Virus record (IMG/VR): IMGVR_UViG_3300019377_000004
Coordinates: 1-30,328 of that record
Direction: 5' to 3' (one strand)
Source of the DNA: a virus
Length of the DNA: 30,328 nucleotides
Every line of letters begins with the position of its first letter. Within the stretch, counting starts at the first letter, position 1. Below, piece by piece: positions 1 to 6,212 of this stretch. Position numbers and translations under genes: made by a program. Below the pieces are notes generated by a model. That model had not been told where the DNA came from and made no database searches. It was given only the letters and a program-made list of their open reading frames with translations.

Positions 1-81
1 CTTGATGCCGGCGGCCTTCGCGAGATCGCGCTGGCTGATTTTTCCTCGCTTCGCGCGCCACACGGCCAGTTCGTTCGTCAT
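1..81 (-). CDS. XRE-family repressor, N-terminal fragment (cut by window edge)
   Basis: The 27 visible codons begin at ATG 81-79 and encode MTNELAVWRAKRGK followed by ISQRDLAKAAGIK. This is the first helix and the start of the recognition helix-turn-helix of a Cro/CI (XRE) DNA-binding domain. The gene runs out of the left edge, so length and C-terminal domain are unknown. It is divergent from a second XRE gene on the plus strand, with only about 90 bases between the two likely starts, which is the layout of a lysis-lysogeny switch. No Shine-Dalgarno sequence precedes the ATG. A promoter-like TTGACT/CATACT pair places the transcription start at or next to the A of the ATG, so the mRNA is probably leaderless, as for lambda cI from PRM. 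Whether this is the CI-like or the Cro-like partner cannot be decided here. Confidence 0.8.
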   Translation of the reverse strand, partial: MTNELAVWRAKRGKISQRDLAKAAGIK

Positions 82-87
82 GCGCGG

Positions 88-117
88 AGTATGCATGCCG
101 ACATTGTCGGCAGTCAA
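88..117 (-). promoter_or_regulatory. Promoter of the leftward repressor
   Basis: On the minus strand TTGACT (117-112, five of six matches to the -35 consensus) is followed after 18 nt by CATACT (93-88, four of six to the -10). The expected start of transcription is near 81, the first base of the repressor ATG. The 96-112 palindrome fills the spacer, so its ligand would block polymerase. Assigned by eye; sigma factor use in the host is assumed. Confidence 0.5.
96..112. promoter_or_regulatory. Operator: perfect 17-bp palindrome
   Basis: TGCCGACA-T-TGTCGGCA is a perfect inverted repeat with 8-bp arms and one central base. It lies between two divergent XRE genes and between the -35 and -10 of the leftward promoter. 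A second copy of the left half-site, TGCCGACAT, starts exactly 33 bp further on (129), about three helical turns. This is the expected layout for cooperative phage repressor binding. Which of the two regulators binds it is not known. Confidence 0.75.
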
Positions 118-137
118 GCGAATTCGTATGCCGACAT
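104..137 (+). promoter_or_regulatory. Possible rightward promoter with second operator half-site
   Basis: TTGTCG (104-109) and TATGCC (127-132) are separated by 17 nt. The match is four of six and three of six to sigma70 consensus, so it is weak. The -35 lies in the palindrome and the -10 overlaps the second TGCCGACA half-site (129-136). Occupation of the two sites would therefore cover both promoter boxes. The right arm of the second site (after 137) is not conserved. Confidence 0.35.
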
Positions 138-173
138 TTGAGATTTCTTCCACCCCATCGGTATCGTCTGATC

Positions 174-632
174 GTGTCGAGTGATCCGGCTACGAACTCG
201 GGCTCGCGATTGAAGGCTGTCAGGAAGTCGAAAGGGCTGACCCAGCAGAAGTTAGCGAACAAGATCGGAAAGTCGAGATCACAAGTAGCTGAATGGGAAT
301 CCGGAACGCTGCCTGATCCGGAGAATCGAAGGTTGCTGGCAGACGCGCTCGAAGTCGCGCCGAAGGAACTCGGGCCTGCCTGGGATCCGGAAAGTCCGCG
401 GCCGCGTCGTCATGTAGAACAGCCGAGTCACCTCCCACCTCACTCACACGTGGCCGCCCCGCCACAGCCGTCTATAGGTGTCGCCATGGGTCCTGGAGAG
501 CAAGCCCTGTTCGACCAGATCGTCGGCGTTTGGATGCTGTGCCGGAGCGAAGAAGAGCGACACGCGCTCGTGAAGCACGTGCGCTCCTTCGTCGAGCACG
601 CGGAACGGTTCTCAAAAAAAGCGCGCCGCTGA
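174..632 (+). CDS. XRE-family helix-turn-helix regulator
   Basis: The protein of about 152 aa opens with a clear helix-turn-helix: SRLKAVRKSKGLTQQKLANK, then IGKSRSQVAEWESGTLPDPE, the Cro/CI pattern with the recognition helix around SRSQVAEWESG. A proline- and histidine-rich linker follows. The C-terminal segment of about 60 residues (GPGEQALFDQIVGVWMLCRS onward) is helical and charged and might mediate dimerisation. No LexA/CI-type S24 protease motif is visible, so RecA-stimulated self-cleavage is not supported. The start is uncertain: the frame is open from TTG 138, GTG 174 is chosen because it sits just before the domain, and neither has a ribosome binding site. It is divergent from the leftward repressor and is the first gene of the rightward regulatory-integration block. 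Confidence 0.75.
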   Translation: MSSDPATNSGSRLKAVRKSKGLTQQKLANKIGKSRSQVAEWESGTLPDPENRRLLADALEVAPKELGPAWDPESPRPRRHVEQPSHLPPHSHVAAPPQPSIGVAMGPGEQALFDQIVGVWMLCRSEEERHALVKHVRSFVEHAERFSKKARR

Positions 633-741
633 TCCCACCGGCCGAAAAACCGCACGATAGCCGGGTCATCGACGGCGGATCAAGGTTCGGTGATCAGTCG
701 TGCGTTCACCATCGTCATCAACAGAATGAGAGAGGTGTGCC

Positions 742-1098
742 TTGATCGAAGTGCTCGCGCTCGTACTGGCGCTACAAGAACCCGCGCCGAAAGTCGTTGA
801 ACCCTGTCGCATCTTCATCACCGAGGCCAAGGTGGATCCGGCCTGGTACACCGAACCGCGTCACGTCTCGCACCAAAAGAAGTGGTACGGCTCGAACAAC
901 TCAGCGTGGAGCGGTCTCGCGAAGAAGGCGTGGAAGCTCGACGCCGACGCCATTGTCAACGCGAACGTGCGGCATCAGCCGTCTGGATTCGCCTGGGCCG
1001 CACCGCGCGCGTCAGGCACCGCGGTGAAGTGGACGGAAGAGGGACGCCTGAAGGCGGCCGCGCTCAAGGGCGAGTGCTTCGACCGCGAAGGGAAGTAG
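742..1098 (+). CDS. Small exported-type protein of unknown function
   Basis: The 118-aa product starts at TTG 742 with a good GAGAGAGGTG ribosome binding site upstream. A short hydrophobic N-terminus (IEVLALVLALQ) could act as a weak signal or anchor, but it lacks the usual basic residues. The centre, LAKKAWKLDADAIVNANVRH, and the following segment ending in ASGTAVKW recall the small YbjQ-like or surface-associated proteins that carry a 'GADAVVNVR' pattern and aromatic-rich strands. That resemblance is by eye and weak. It is followed two bases later by a membrane protein gene, so the two are probably co-transcribed with the integrase. Its position in the lysogeny block suggests a function during lysogeny rather than in the virion. 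Confidence 0.6.
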   Translation: MIEVLALVLALQEPAPKVVEPCRIFITEAKVDPAWYTEPRHVSHQKKWYGSNNSAWSGLAKKAWKLDADAIVNANVRHQPSGFAWAAPRASGTAVKWTEEGRLKAAALKGECFDREGK

Positions 1099-1100
1099 GC

Positions 1101-1544
1101 ATGAGACTCAATGGCTGGCAGCGCCTCTGGATCGTTGCCTCCGTGGGATGGATGATGCTGGCGGGTCTAATGCTCGCGTTCAGCACGCCTTCGCCGCCCT
1201 GGACGACCACGCATGAGACAACCGATCGAATTCTGAACAACCCTGAAGCTTGGCTCGCGAGTTATCAGGCAAAGCTACAACACGCCGACATCACACGCGC
1301 CGTCTCCGAGGCGAAGCGCGAGACGATCGTTGGGACGGACATCTCGGCGTACTTGCGCCGCACCAATCCTTGGCTTATTCGCGAGATCGAAGGTGCCGTC
1401 GCGAGGGTCGACCGGGAGCGCATGGACCGGGAGTGGCGAATGTACTTTGTGCTCGCGGTTCCAGTCCTAGGAATCCCGCCAGCGTTTCTCTATCTGATGG
1501 GCGTCGCCACGGCCTGGATCCGTCGGGGCTTCCGGAGCGCCTAA
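1101..1544 (+). CDS. Two-helix inner-membrane protein
   Basis: The ATG at 1101 follows a purine-rich AAGGGAAGTAGG site that overlaps the end of the gene before it. The 147-aa protein starts MRLNGWQRLWIVASVGWMML, with a first transmembrane segment at about residues 8-26. A soluble loop of about 85 residues, rich in charged and helical residues, follows. A second transmembrane segment lies near residues 116-138 (VLAVPVLGIPPAFLYLMGVA) before a basic tail. The 'NGWQRLW' opening is common in small membrane proteins of phages and plasmids. No catalytic motif is visible. Location between a lysogeny regulator and the integrase fits a role in the lysogen, such as superinfection exclusion, but this is inference only. 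Confidence 0.7.
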   Translation: MRLNGWQRLWIVASVGWMMLAGLMLAFSTPSPPWTTTHETTDRILNNPEAWLASYQAKLQHADITRAVSEAKRETIVGTDISAYLRRTNPWLIREIEGAVARVDRERMDREWRMYFVLAVPVLGIPPAFLYLMGVATAWIRRGFRSA

Positions 1545-1545
1545 G

Positions 1546-2745
1546 ATGCCCCGCCGTGGTAAACGCATCCGGCTCGCAAAGGGCATCTTCAAGGATGCCA
1601 GCGGCATCGCGATCATCCTGCCGTCGACTGACGAGAAGGGCCGCTTCCGCCAAGAGGAACAGCGCCGGCCGGCGGACAGCAACCTCGCCAAGCTGAAGGC
1701 GTGGCGCGAGGACGAGATCAAGAAGCGGAAGGACCGCAAGAACGCCGGTCTGCTCCCCAGCGGCACGTTCGCGGCCGACGCGCTGACCTACCTCGCCGCC
1801 GTCACGGCGCTCCCCACCTATCGCCAGCGCTGCGTCGACATCGGCTATTGGGTGGCCATCTTCGGCCACCGGCGCCGCGAGAGCCTCCAGTCCCATGAGA
1901 TCCGCGCCGTGCGCGATCGCTGGCTCACCGTCGGGCCGAAGCGCGTCCAGCGGGCCCCGGCGCCGGGCCAGAAGGCCGTGTGGGTGGACATCGCCGCGCC
2001 GCTGGGCCCACAGACCGTCGCGCTGCGCCTGCGCGCCCTGGAGAACCTCTGGACGGTGCTCGACGGGAAGAAGGCGAAGAACCCCGTGCGCGACGTGCCC
2101 GAGCCGGAAGAGGCCACCGCGCGCCCCAAGGGCCTGCCCCAGCGCGTCATCGCGCAACTGCTGAAGGTGTTCCCGCCGGGCCACCCGATGACCGCCCGGC
2201 TGCACGTCATGGCCCATGTCGGGCTCGCGCAGTCCGAGCTGCAGCGCGTCGAGGCGCAGGACATCAACCTCGCGGGGCGATCGGTGTGGGTGCCGGGGCG
2301 GAAGAAGGGGCGCGGTGCGCGCGGCGGGGCGGTGCCACTCTCGCCGGCGGGCGTGGCCGCCTTTCGCGACCTGCTGAAGCTCGACGCCTGCGGATCGTTC
2401 AACACGTCGAGCCTCTGGCACTTCTTTCAACGCCACGCACGCCCGGCCGGGTTCGTCGGCCTGACGCCGTACGTGCTGCGCCACAGCCTCTTCACGGGCA
2501 TCTACCTCGCGAGTGGGGATGAGGGGGCGGTGAAGACGATCGCGCGCCATGCGGCCGCCAGCACCACGCGGCACTACACCGGCGCGGCCGCGAACCCGCG
2601 CGCGGTGGCGGCCATGGCGGCGCACACCGCGGCCGGGAAGCGCCAGGCCCGCGCAGGCCGTGCCAGAGCGGTGCCAGGTTTCGCCCCCGCACAGGCGCAT
2701 CCAGGCGCTCGTCAGCGCCGGAAGCCGCACGAAAAGACTCAATGA
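1546..2745 (+). CDS. int: Tyrosine recombinase (phage integrase)
   Basis: The 399-aa protein is a site-specific tyrosine recombinase that would integrate the phage at the adjacent tRNA-Lys site. Basic residues dominate the N-terminal 60 residues (arm-type DNA binding), a SAM-like core-binding domain follows (about 70-180), and the catalytic domain covers about 195-365. Box II reads YVLRHS (Y309, R312, H313), the third motif is ARHAAASTTRHYT with H335, and Y344 is the nucleophile. The lysine strand is GRKKGRGARGGAVPL. Box I reads GLAQSEL (226-232): the catalytic Arg normally in GLR..E is Ala228, and the usual His of HxxR is Tyr309. Some divergent integrase clades tolerate this, but activity is not certain. 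The C-terminal 40 residues are basic and low-complexity. The stop codon lies two bases before the tRNA fragment. Confidence 0.93.
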   Translation: MPRRGKRIRLAKGIFKDASGIAIILPSTDEKGRFRQEEQRRPADSNLAKLKAWREDEIKKRKDRKNAGLLPSGTFAADALTYLAAVTALPTYRQRCVDIGYWVAIFGHRRRESLQSHEIRAVRDRWLTVGPKRVQRAPAPGQKAVWVDIAAPLGPQTVALRLRALENLWTVLDGKKAKNPVRDVPEPEEATARPKGLPQRVIAQLLKVFPPGHPMTARLHVMAHVGLAQSELQRVEAQDINLAGRSVWVPGRKKGRGARGGAVPLSPAGVAAFRDLLKLDACGSFNTSSLWHFFQRHARPAGFVGLTPYVLRHSLFTGIYLASGDEGAVKTIARHAAASTTRHYTGAAANPRAVAAMAAHTAAGKRQARAGRARAVPGFAPAQAHPGARQRRKPHEKTQ

Positions 2746-2747
2746 TT

Positions 2748-2795
2748 TGGTGGGCCGCCTGGGAATTGAACCCAGGACCAATCGCTTAAAAGGCG
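2748..2795 (-). other. attP core: 3' fragment of tRNA-Lys(UUU)
   Basis: Read on the minus strand, the 48 bases run from CGC before the anticodon loop to the terminal CCA. The loop is CTTTTAA (anticodon TTT), the 3' anticodon arm GCGAT, the T arm CTGGG-TTCAATT-CCCAG, and the acceptor strand GCGGCCC-A-CCA. The D arm and 5' acceptor strand are absent: upstream bases do not pair and do not look like tRNA. A 3' half tRNA directly downstream of int is the classic phage attachment core, which restores the host tRNA gene on integration. Phage genes flank it on both sides, so it is best read as attP. Confidence 0.9.
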
Positions 2796-2859
2796 GGAAG
2801 ATTTTGCGAGAATACTGGCCAATATCGCTGGGGTGCCAGAGTCGGCCCCCAGCTTTCGC

Positions 2860-3297
2860 CTATTTCGGCCCCTCTCGGCAGTACGCGAACCACCCGAAGA
2901 CCCGCACCGCCGCCCACATCGTGAACCGCGTCGGCCAGATTACCCCGAGCGCCAGCATGGCCCGGTAGAACGTGTCGTCGGCCTGCGCGCGCGGCACGGC
3001 GCCGGTGCGGTACAGGAAGTCGTGGATGACGGCGGCCTTGCCGTACTTGCCCGTCGGCGGGAGCAGCCGCCAAAAGAAGCGCGGCACGCTGGCGAAGTCG
3101 GTGACGAACCCCTCCGGCACCTCGTAACAGACCGGCGCCGCATCCGGGCCGCACCAGCGGAACGGCCGCAGGATGGTCCAGGCGCAGCCGTCTTCATACT
3201 GCAGATGGAGCGGCCCCTTGAACTCCCCGAAGACGCTGGCGCCCGCCTCGACGCGCGGTTGCACCGCCGTCAGCTTCACTGGAATCTGTTCATCCAT
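2860..3297 (-). CDS. DUF1353 family phage protein
   Basis: The 145-aa protein matches the DUF1353 pattern closely: EGFVTDFASVPRFFWRLLPP, then GKYGKAAVIHDFLYRTG, then a DDTFYRAMLALG helix and an aromatic C-terminal helix. DUF1353 is common in tailed phages, often near lysis genes. Its role is not established, but the conserved TDFAS...HD..Y...D signature suggests a small enzyme or a metal-binding fold. The start is taken as ATG 3297, which overlaps the stop of the holin-like gene as TGATG. It is the last gene of the minus-strand late operon, ending 65 bases from the attachment core. No strong terminator is visible between the two. Confidence 0.85.
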   Translation of the reverse strand: MDEQIPVKLTAVQPRVEAGASVFGEFKGPLHLQYEDGCAWTILRPFRWCGPDAAPVCYEVPEGFVTDFASVPRFFWRLLPPTGKYGKAAVIHDFLYRTGAVPRAQADDTFYRAMLALGVIWPTRFTMWAAVRVFGWFAYCREGPK

Positions 3298-3479
3298 CAC
3301 GGCAACTGCACAATCCCGTAGCGGGTCACCATCCACGCGAGCGCGAGCATCGCCAGCAGAATGATGATGACGTTGACGATCTTGGCCGGCAGGATCTCTG
3401 TGAGGATCTCTCGCACGCAGTACAGCACGCCGACGACGATCAAGAGGACAAACACCGCGCCGACGAGTGTGGTGAGCAT
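3297..3479 (-). CDS. Small two-helix membrane protein, holin-like
   Basis: The ATG at 3479 has an AAAGGA ribosome binding site 6 bases upstream. The 60-aa product is almost all membrane: a first hydrophobic helix (about residues 4-20, LVGAVFVLLIVVGVLYC), a short turn with ILPAKI, and a second helix (about 36-52). Proteins of this size and topology sit next to lysis genes in many phages and are treated as holin candidates, though sequence similarity to a tested holin cannot be shown here. Its place between a membrane-anchored coiled-coil gene and DUF1353, close to the M15-type endolysin, supports a role in host lysis. Confidence 0.65.
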   Translation of the reverse strand: MLTTLVGAVFVLLIVVGVLYCVREILTEILPAKIVNVIIILLAMLALAWMVTRYGIVQLP

Positions 3480-3895
3480 TACCGTTCCTTTGCTTTGGGC
3501 TGCATGGCCGGCAAGAACCGCAGCCCGATCTGGACCACCGTGAAGAACACCCCGAGCGCGGCGATCCACGTCAGGTTGGCACTCTGCATCGACGCCACCG
3601 ACTGTTCGATCTTGTTCAGCCGGTCGTCCGTCGTCTGGCGCTGCGTGTCGAAGGCCGCCCGGGTGGCATACTGGCCGCGCTCGGTGTTGATCTGCGAGCG
3701 CAGCTCATTCATTCCCTCCAGGCGGAAGTTGGTCGTCTCCCGCGCCCGCGTCAGCGCCTCGTTGATCAGCGCGTGCTCGCGGGCATGGGACGAGACGTAG
3801 TCGTCGAACCGCTCCGACGTGACGGCCCGTGTCGGCTGCGCAGATACCACGCCGCTACACAGCAGCAGCGCGAGAACGACGTGGCGCATGCGCAT
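3479..3895 (-). CDS. Signal-anchored coiled-coil membrane protein of the lysis region
   Basis: The start ATG 3895 follows an AGGAG site. The 138-aa protein has a signal-like N-terminus (VVLALLLCSGVVSA) and then a long helical region with the segment TTNFRLEGMNELRSQINTER. A transmembrane helix lies near residues 107-127 (LTWIAALGVFFTVVQIGLRF), before a basic tail. The 'RLEGMNELR' helix is shared by many small phage membrane proteins encoded beside holins, whose function is unproven. A spanin-like or antiholin-like role is possible, but the C-terminal rather than N-terminal anchor argues against a classical i-spanin. The stop codon overlaps the start of the holin-like gene by one base. Confidence 0.65.
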   Translation of the reverse strand: MRMRHVVLALLLCSGVVSAQPTRAVTSERFDDYVSSHAREHALINEALTRARETTNFRLEGMNELRSQINTERGQYATRAAFDTQRQTTDDRLNKIEQSVASMQSANLTWIAALGVFFTVVQIGLRFLPAMQPKAKER

Positions 3896-3902
3896 GAGAC
3901 TC

Positions 3903-5378
3903 CTACGGCGCCGGCTGTCGCTGGCGGTAGAAGCGAATCGCCTCCTCCGCGCCCTCGTCCGCCAACCGCCACCACTCGTCTGCGTTCGGCAGCAGGTTCC
4001 CCTTCTTGGAGATGAACCCGATGATCCGGTTGTAGAAGATCGGCACGAACCACATGAGCGCGCCGCGGCCGGCGGTGCGATCGCCCTCCGGGTTCTCGAT
4101 GGGCCGGTCGCGGTCCCACAGCCCTTCCTGGACGTAGCGCGTCAGCGCGTGGAGGAACACGTCCTCCGGTACGGTGAACGTCGGGAACGGCCGCTGCGCG
4201 GGGGGCGGAACCGGGGGCTGTGTCGGCGGCGTTCCCGGCGGCGGCTGTGTGCTGCCGAGGTGATTAACCGGGTTCATCCGGATCGAGGCCTGCGTACGCA
4301 GATCGATCGGTCCGGCGTTCGATTCCAGCCGCCACGCCGACGTGCCTGCGTTGGGGATGAGGTCATACCCCCACATCCCGCCGCCCGCCTGCCGGGCGAT
4401 CACGTCGCTCGATGGACGCCCTCCGGGACTCGTGCTCTTCCAGCACCAGCCCTCGTTCGGGAAGCTGAACACGAACTGCTCGATCAGCTTCGGCGTCCAG
4501 TGGTCGCGCAGTTCGTCTTCGTTGCCGCCGGGCGGCGGGAACTTCGCGGCGAACGCGTCGATCAGGTCCGAGTGCTTCTGTTCCAATCTCACGGGCGTCT
4601 CCTTCGGCGGTTCGACGGGCGGCGGTGGGGGCGGCTCCACCGGCGGCGGTGTGCTTGAGAACGGCCGCCGATGCGTGGACAGCCACGCCCCGCCCTCAAC
4701 GTAGCTGCAGACGAAGTAGGTGCCGCCGCTCTCCACGATGTGCGGCGGCTGGCCGCCCGGCGTGTTGAGTGAGGTGATGATGCCGGTTTCGCTGTCGAAG
4801 AGCGCGAGCGTCTCGGCCACCATGCTCTGCCCCGCCCACACGGCCCCGCCCGGCGCGGGACTCGGCAGCGCCAGGCCAGGAATCGCGCCGCGGCCGCGGT
4901 CCTGGGTGATCGGCGTGCCGTCCGCGGCGACGTAGAGGAAGCCCTGCGACGTCGGCGGCATCGCGATGGGCTGCCAGTCGTGCACCTCGCCCACGCCGGT
5001 CAGCACAATCCGGTCGTAGCGATCCGGGTCGGTCTGGATGAATAGGACCCATCCGTCGGCGTCGTCCCGCGCTATCACGGCCACCGGGCAGACGCCGTGC
5101 GTACGGCCGAAGCTCCGTGCCTGCCACGACGACGGACTGCCGAGCAACACGATCCACGACTGGCCGTCGTCGTGCCCCTGACCGATCGCGCAGATGCGTC
5201 CGCGGCGATCCGCCGCCGCGCGCAGGTAGAGCAGCGACCGCTGGACCTGGATCGCGCCGAGGGCCGCCCCGGTGGTGGCGTCCTCCGCGACCACCTCGGT
5301 GCCCCGTGCGTAGACGAACGCCACCTCGCCAGACGGCGACACCGTGACGTCGCACCAGTTCGCGCCTTGGCGGATCAT
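3903..5378 (-). CDS. Large modular protein: beta-propeller-like head, Pro-rich linkers, phage tail-associated C-terminal domains
   Basis: The 491-aa protein starts at ATG 5378, overlapping the previous stop (ATGA). Residues 1-235 form repeated beta-strand units (VSPSGEVAFVYARG, ADRRGRICAIGQG, IARDDADGWVLFI), which suggests a beta-propeller. A first proline-rich linker lies at about 241-260. A domain with NEGWCWKSTSPGGRPSSD and GYDLIPNAG follows; this 'K-S/T-S-P..P-S-D..A' pattern recurs in phage tail-tip or receptor-associated proteins. A second Pro-rich stretch lies at about 374-395, and a final helical domain of about 95 residues ends the chain. There is no signal peptide. Its place between tail genes and the lysis genes fits a virion adhesin or host-recognition protein. 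The exact function is not recognised. Confidence 0.65.
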   Translation of the reverse strand: MIRQGANWCDVTVSPSGEVAFVYARGTEVVAEDATTGAALGAIQVQRSLLYLRAAADRRGRICAIGQGHDDGQSWIVLLGSPSSWQARSFGRTHGVCPVAVIARDDADGWVLFIQTDPDRYDRIVLTGVGEVHDWQPIAMPPTSQGFLYVAADGTPITQDRGRGAIPGLALPSPAPGGAVWAGQSMVAETLALFDSETGIITSLNTPGGQPPHIVESGGTYFVCSYVEGGAWLSTHRRPFSSTPPPVEPPPPPPVEPPKETPVRLEQKHSDLIDAFAAKFPPPGGNEDELRDHWTPKLIEQFVFSFPNEGWCWKSTSPGGRPSSDVIARQAGGGMWGYDLIPNAGTSAWRLESNAGPIDLRTQASIRMNPVNHLGSTQPPPGTPPTQPPVPPPAQRPFPTFTVPEDVFLHALTRYVQEGLWDRDRPIENPEGDRTAGRGALMWFVPIFYNRIIGFISKKGNLLPNADEWWRLADEGAEEAIRFYRQRQPAP

Positions 5379-5800
5379 GGCTTCTTCGTCACCGGCGGCG
5401 TGGTGATGGTGATGATGGTGAGATTCGTCGGCACGCCCGGCGGCAGAATCACCGGCCCGGTGCCGCGGTCGACCGTGAAGTGCACGACCAGCCACGCCGT
5501 GCACTTCTCCAGCACGGTCGCATCGAGGTTGCACGCCCGCACCTGCACGCTGTGCGCACCGCTCTTGAGATCCGCGGGCAGTTTGTGCCGATAGGTGGTC
5601 GCGTCCACCTTCTCGTACGCGCCGAGCAGCGGCACGGGCTGGTTGTCGACCCAGTAGTCGAAGTACCCCAGGCGCACGCCGTCATGGTTCCACTGCACGC
5701 GCGCTTCCGACGGGTTGATGATCGTCACGCCCGACTGCGCCGCCGCGCCGCCGGCGCTGAGCACGAGCAGCAACGTGTAAATGCATAGTCTTCCTCGCAT
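5375..5800 (-). CDS. Secreted Ig-like beta-sandwich protein
   Basis: The 141-aa product has a signal peptide (MRGRLCIYTLLLVLSAGGAA, cleavage near AAAQ) and then one beta-sandwich domain of fibronectin-III or Ig type (RVQWNHDGVRLGYFDYWVDN, LKSGAHSVQVRACNLD). Two cysteines may form a disulfide. The C-terminus is threonine- and proline-rich and encoded by a short ATC/ACC-type repeat. The first 119 bases overlap the 3' end of the M15-type endolysin gene in another frame. The 3' end overlaps the next gene as ATGA. A signal peptide inside a late operon suggests export to the periplasm, perhaps with the lysis genes, or attachment to the modular protein encoded next. No family was recognised with certainty. 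Confidence 0.65.
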   Translation of the reverse strand: MRGRLCIYTLLLVLSAGGAAAQSGVTIINPSEARVQWNHDGVRLGYFDYWVDNQPVPLLGAYEKVDATTYRHKLPADLKSGAHSVQVRACNLDATVLEKCTAWLVVHFTVDRGTGPVILPPGVPTNLTIITITTPPVTKKP

Positions 5801-6212
5801 GACTTCTCGCTCCCCTCTCTCGCAATCCCCGAATCAACGCCGCCGCGTGCTGGTCCTGCACAAGTTCGTCCGGGTCAAAGCGGCGGCCCTTCTTGACCTG
5901 GATGTGAATGTGCTCCTGCGGCTGTCCGACGTGTTCCAGCAGCACCGTGAACTGCGGCCCGAGTTCGGCGCGTACCGTCGCGATCAACAGACTGCGCGTC
6001 GTCGCGCCCAGCGTCTTGCTCCGCAGGTCGATCGCCTCGCCGATGTAATGCTTGCTCCCGGCCATGTGCGTGCTGTCGCTCCCGGACGTGATGACGAGCC
6101 CTCCCTCCGGCAGCCCGAACAGCGTGCGCGACAGCCGCTCCACCGTGGCCAGCATGTAGAGCAGCGCCGGGGTGATGACCGCGAAGCGCACGGACGCCTT
6201 GGTCGTCAGCAT
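5682..6212 (-). CDS. Endolysin: M15-type D-Ala-D-Ala carboxypeptidase-like peptidase
   Basis: Residues 40-110 hold the metallopeptidase M15 (VanY/phage endopeptidase) signature: ITSGSDSTHMAGSKHYIGEA followed by IDLR gives H55 and D62 as zinc ligands, and QEHIHIQV gives the third ligand (H101 or H103). Such enzymes cut peptide bonds in the peptidoglycan stem. The core matches the small phage form of about 120-130 aa. The open frame continues to 176 aa, and the last 39 residues (Arg-rich, no pattern) overlap the signal-peptide region of the next gene by 119 bases. No signal peptide or SAR helix is clear, so release probably needs the holin. The ATG at 6212 overlaps the previous stop as TGATG. 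Confidence 0.85.
   Translation of the reverse strand: MLTTKASVRFAVITPALLYMLATVERLSRTLFGLPEGGLVITSGSDSTHMAGSKHYIGEAIDLRSKTLGATTRSLLIATVRAELGPQFTVLLEHVGQPQEHIHIQVKKGRRFDPDELVQDQHAAALIRGLRERGARSHARKTMHLHVAARAQRRRRGGAVGRDDHQPVGSARAVEP

Noticed and set aside
1375-2781. 468-codon minus-strand frame opposite the integrase
   Set aside because: It mirrors the integrase in high-GC third positions, has Arg/Ala-rich composition and no motif or binding site; the plus-strand frame has clear recombinase motifs.
2748-2795. Complete tRNA gene
   Set aside because: The D arm, 5' anticodon strand beyond three bases and 5' acceptor strand are missing, so it is a 3' fragment (attachment core), not a working tRNA.
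5380-5430. Run of seven histidines in an alternative minus-strand frame, like a His-tag
   Set aside because: It comes from an ATC/ACC-type repeat read out of frame; the real frame is the Thr/Ile-rich end of the Ig-like protein, and the start at 5378 comes after it.
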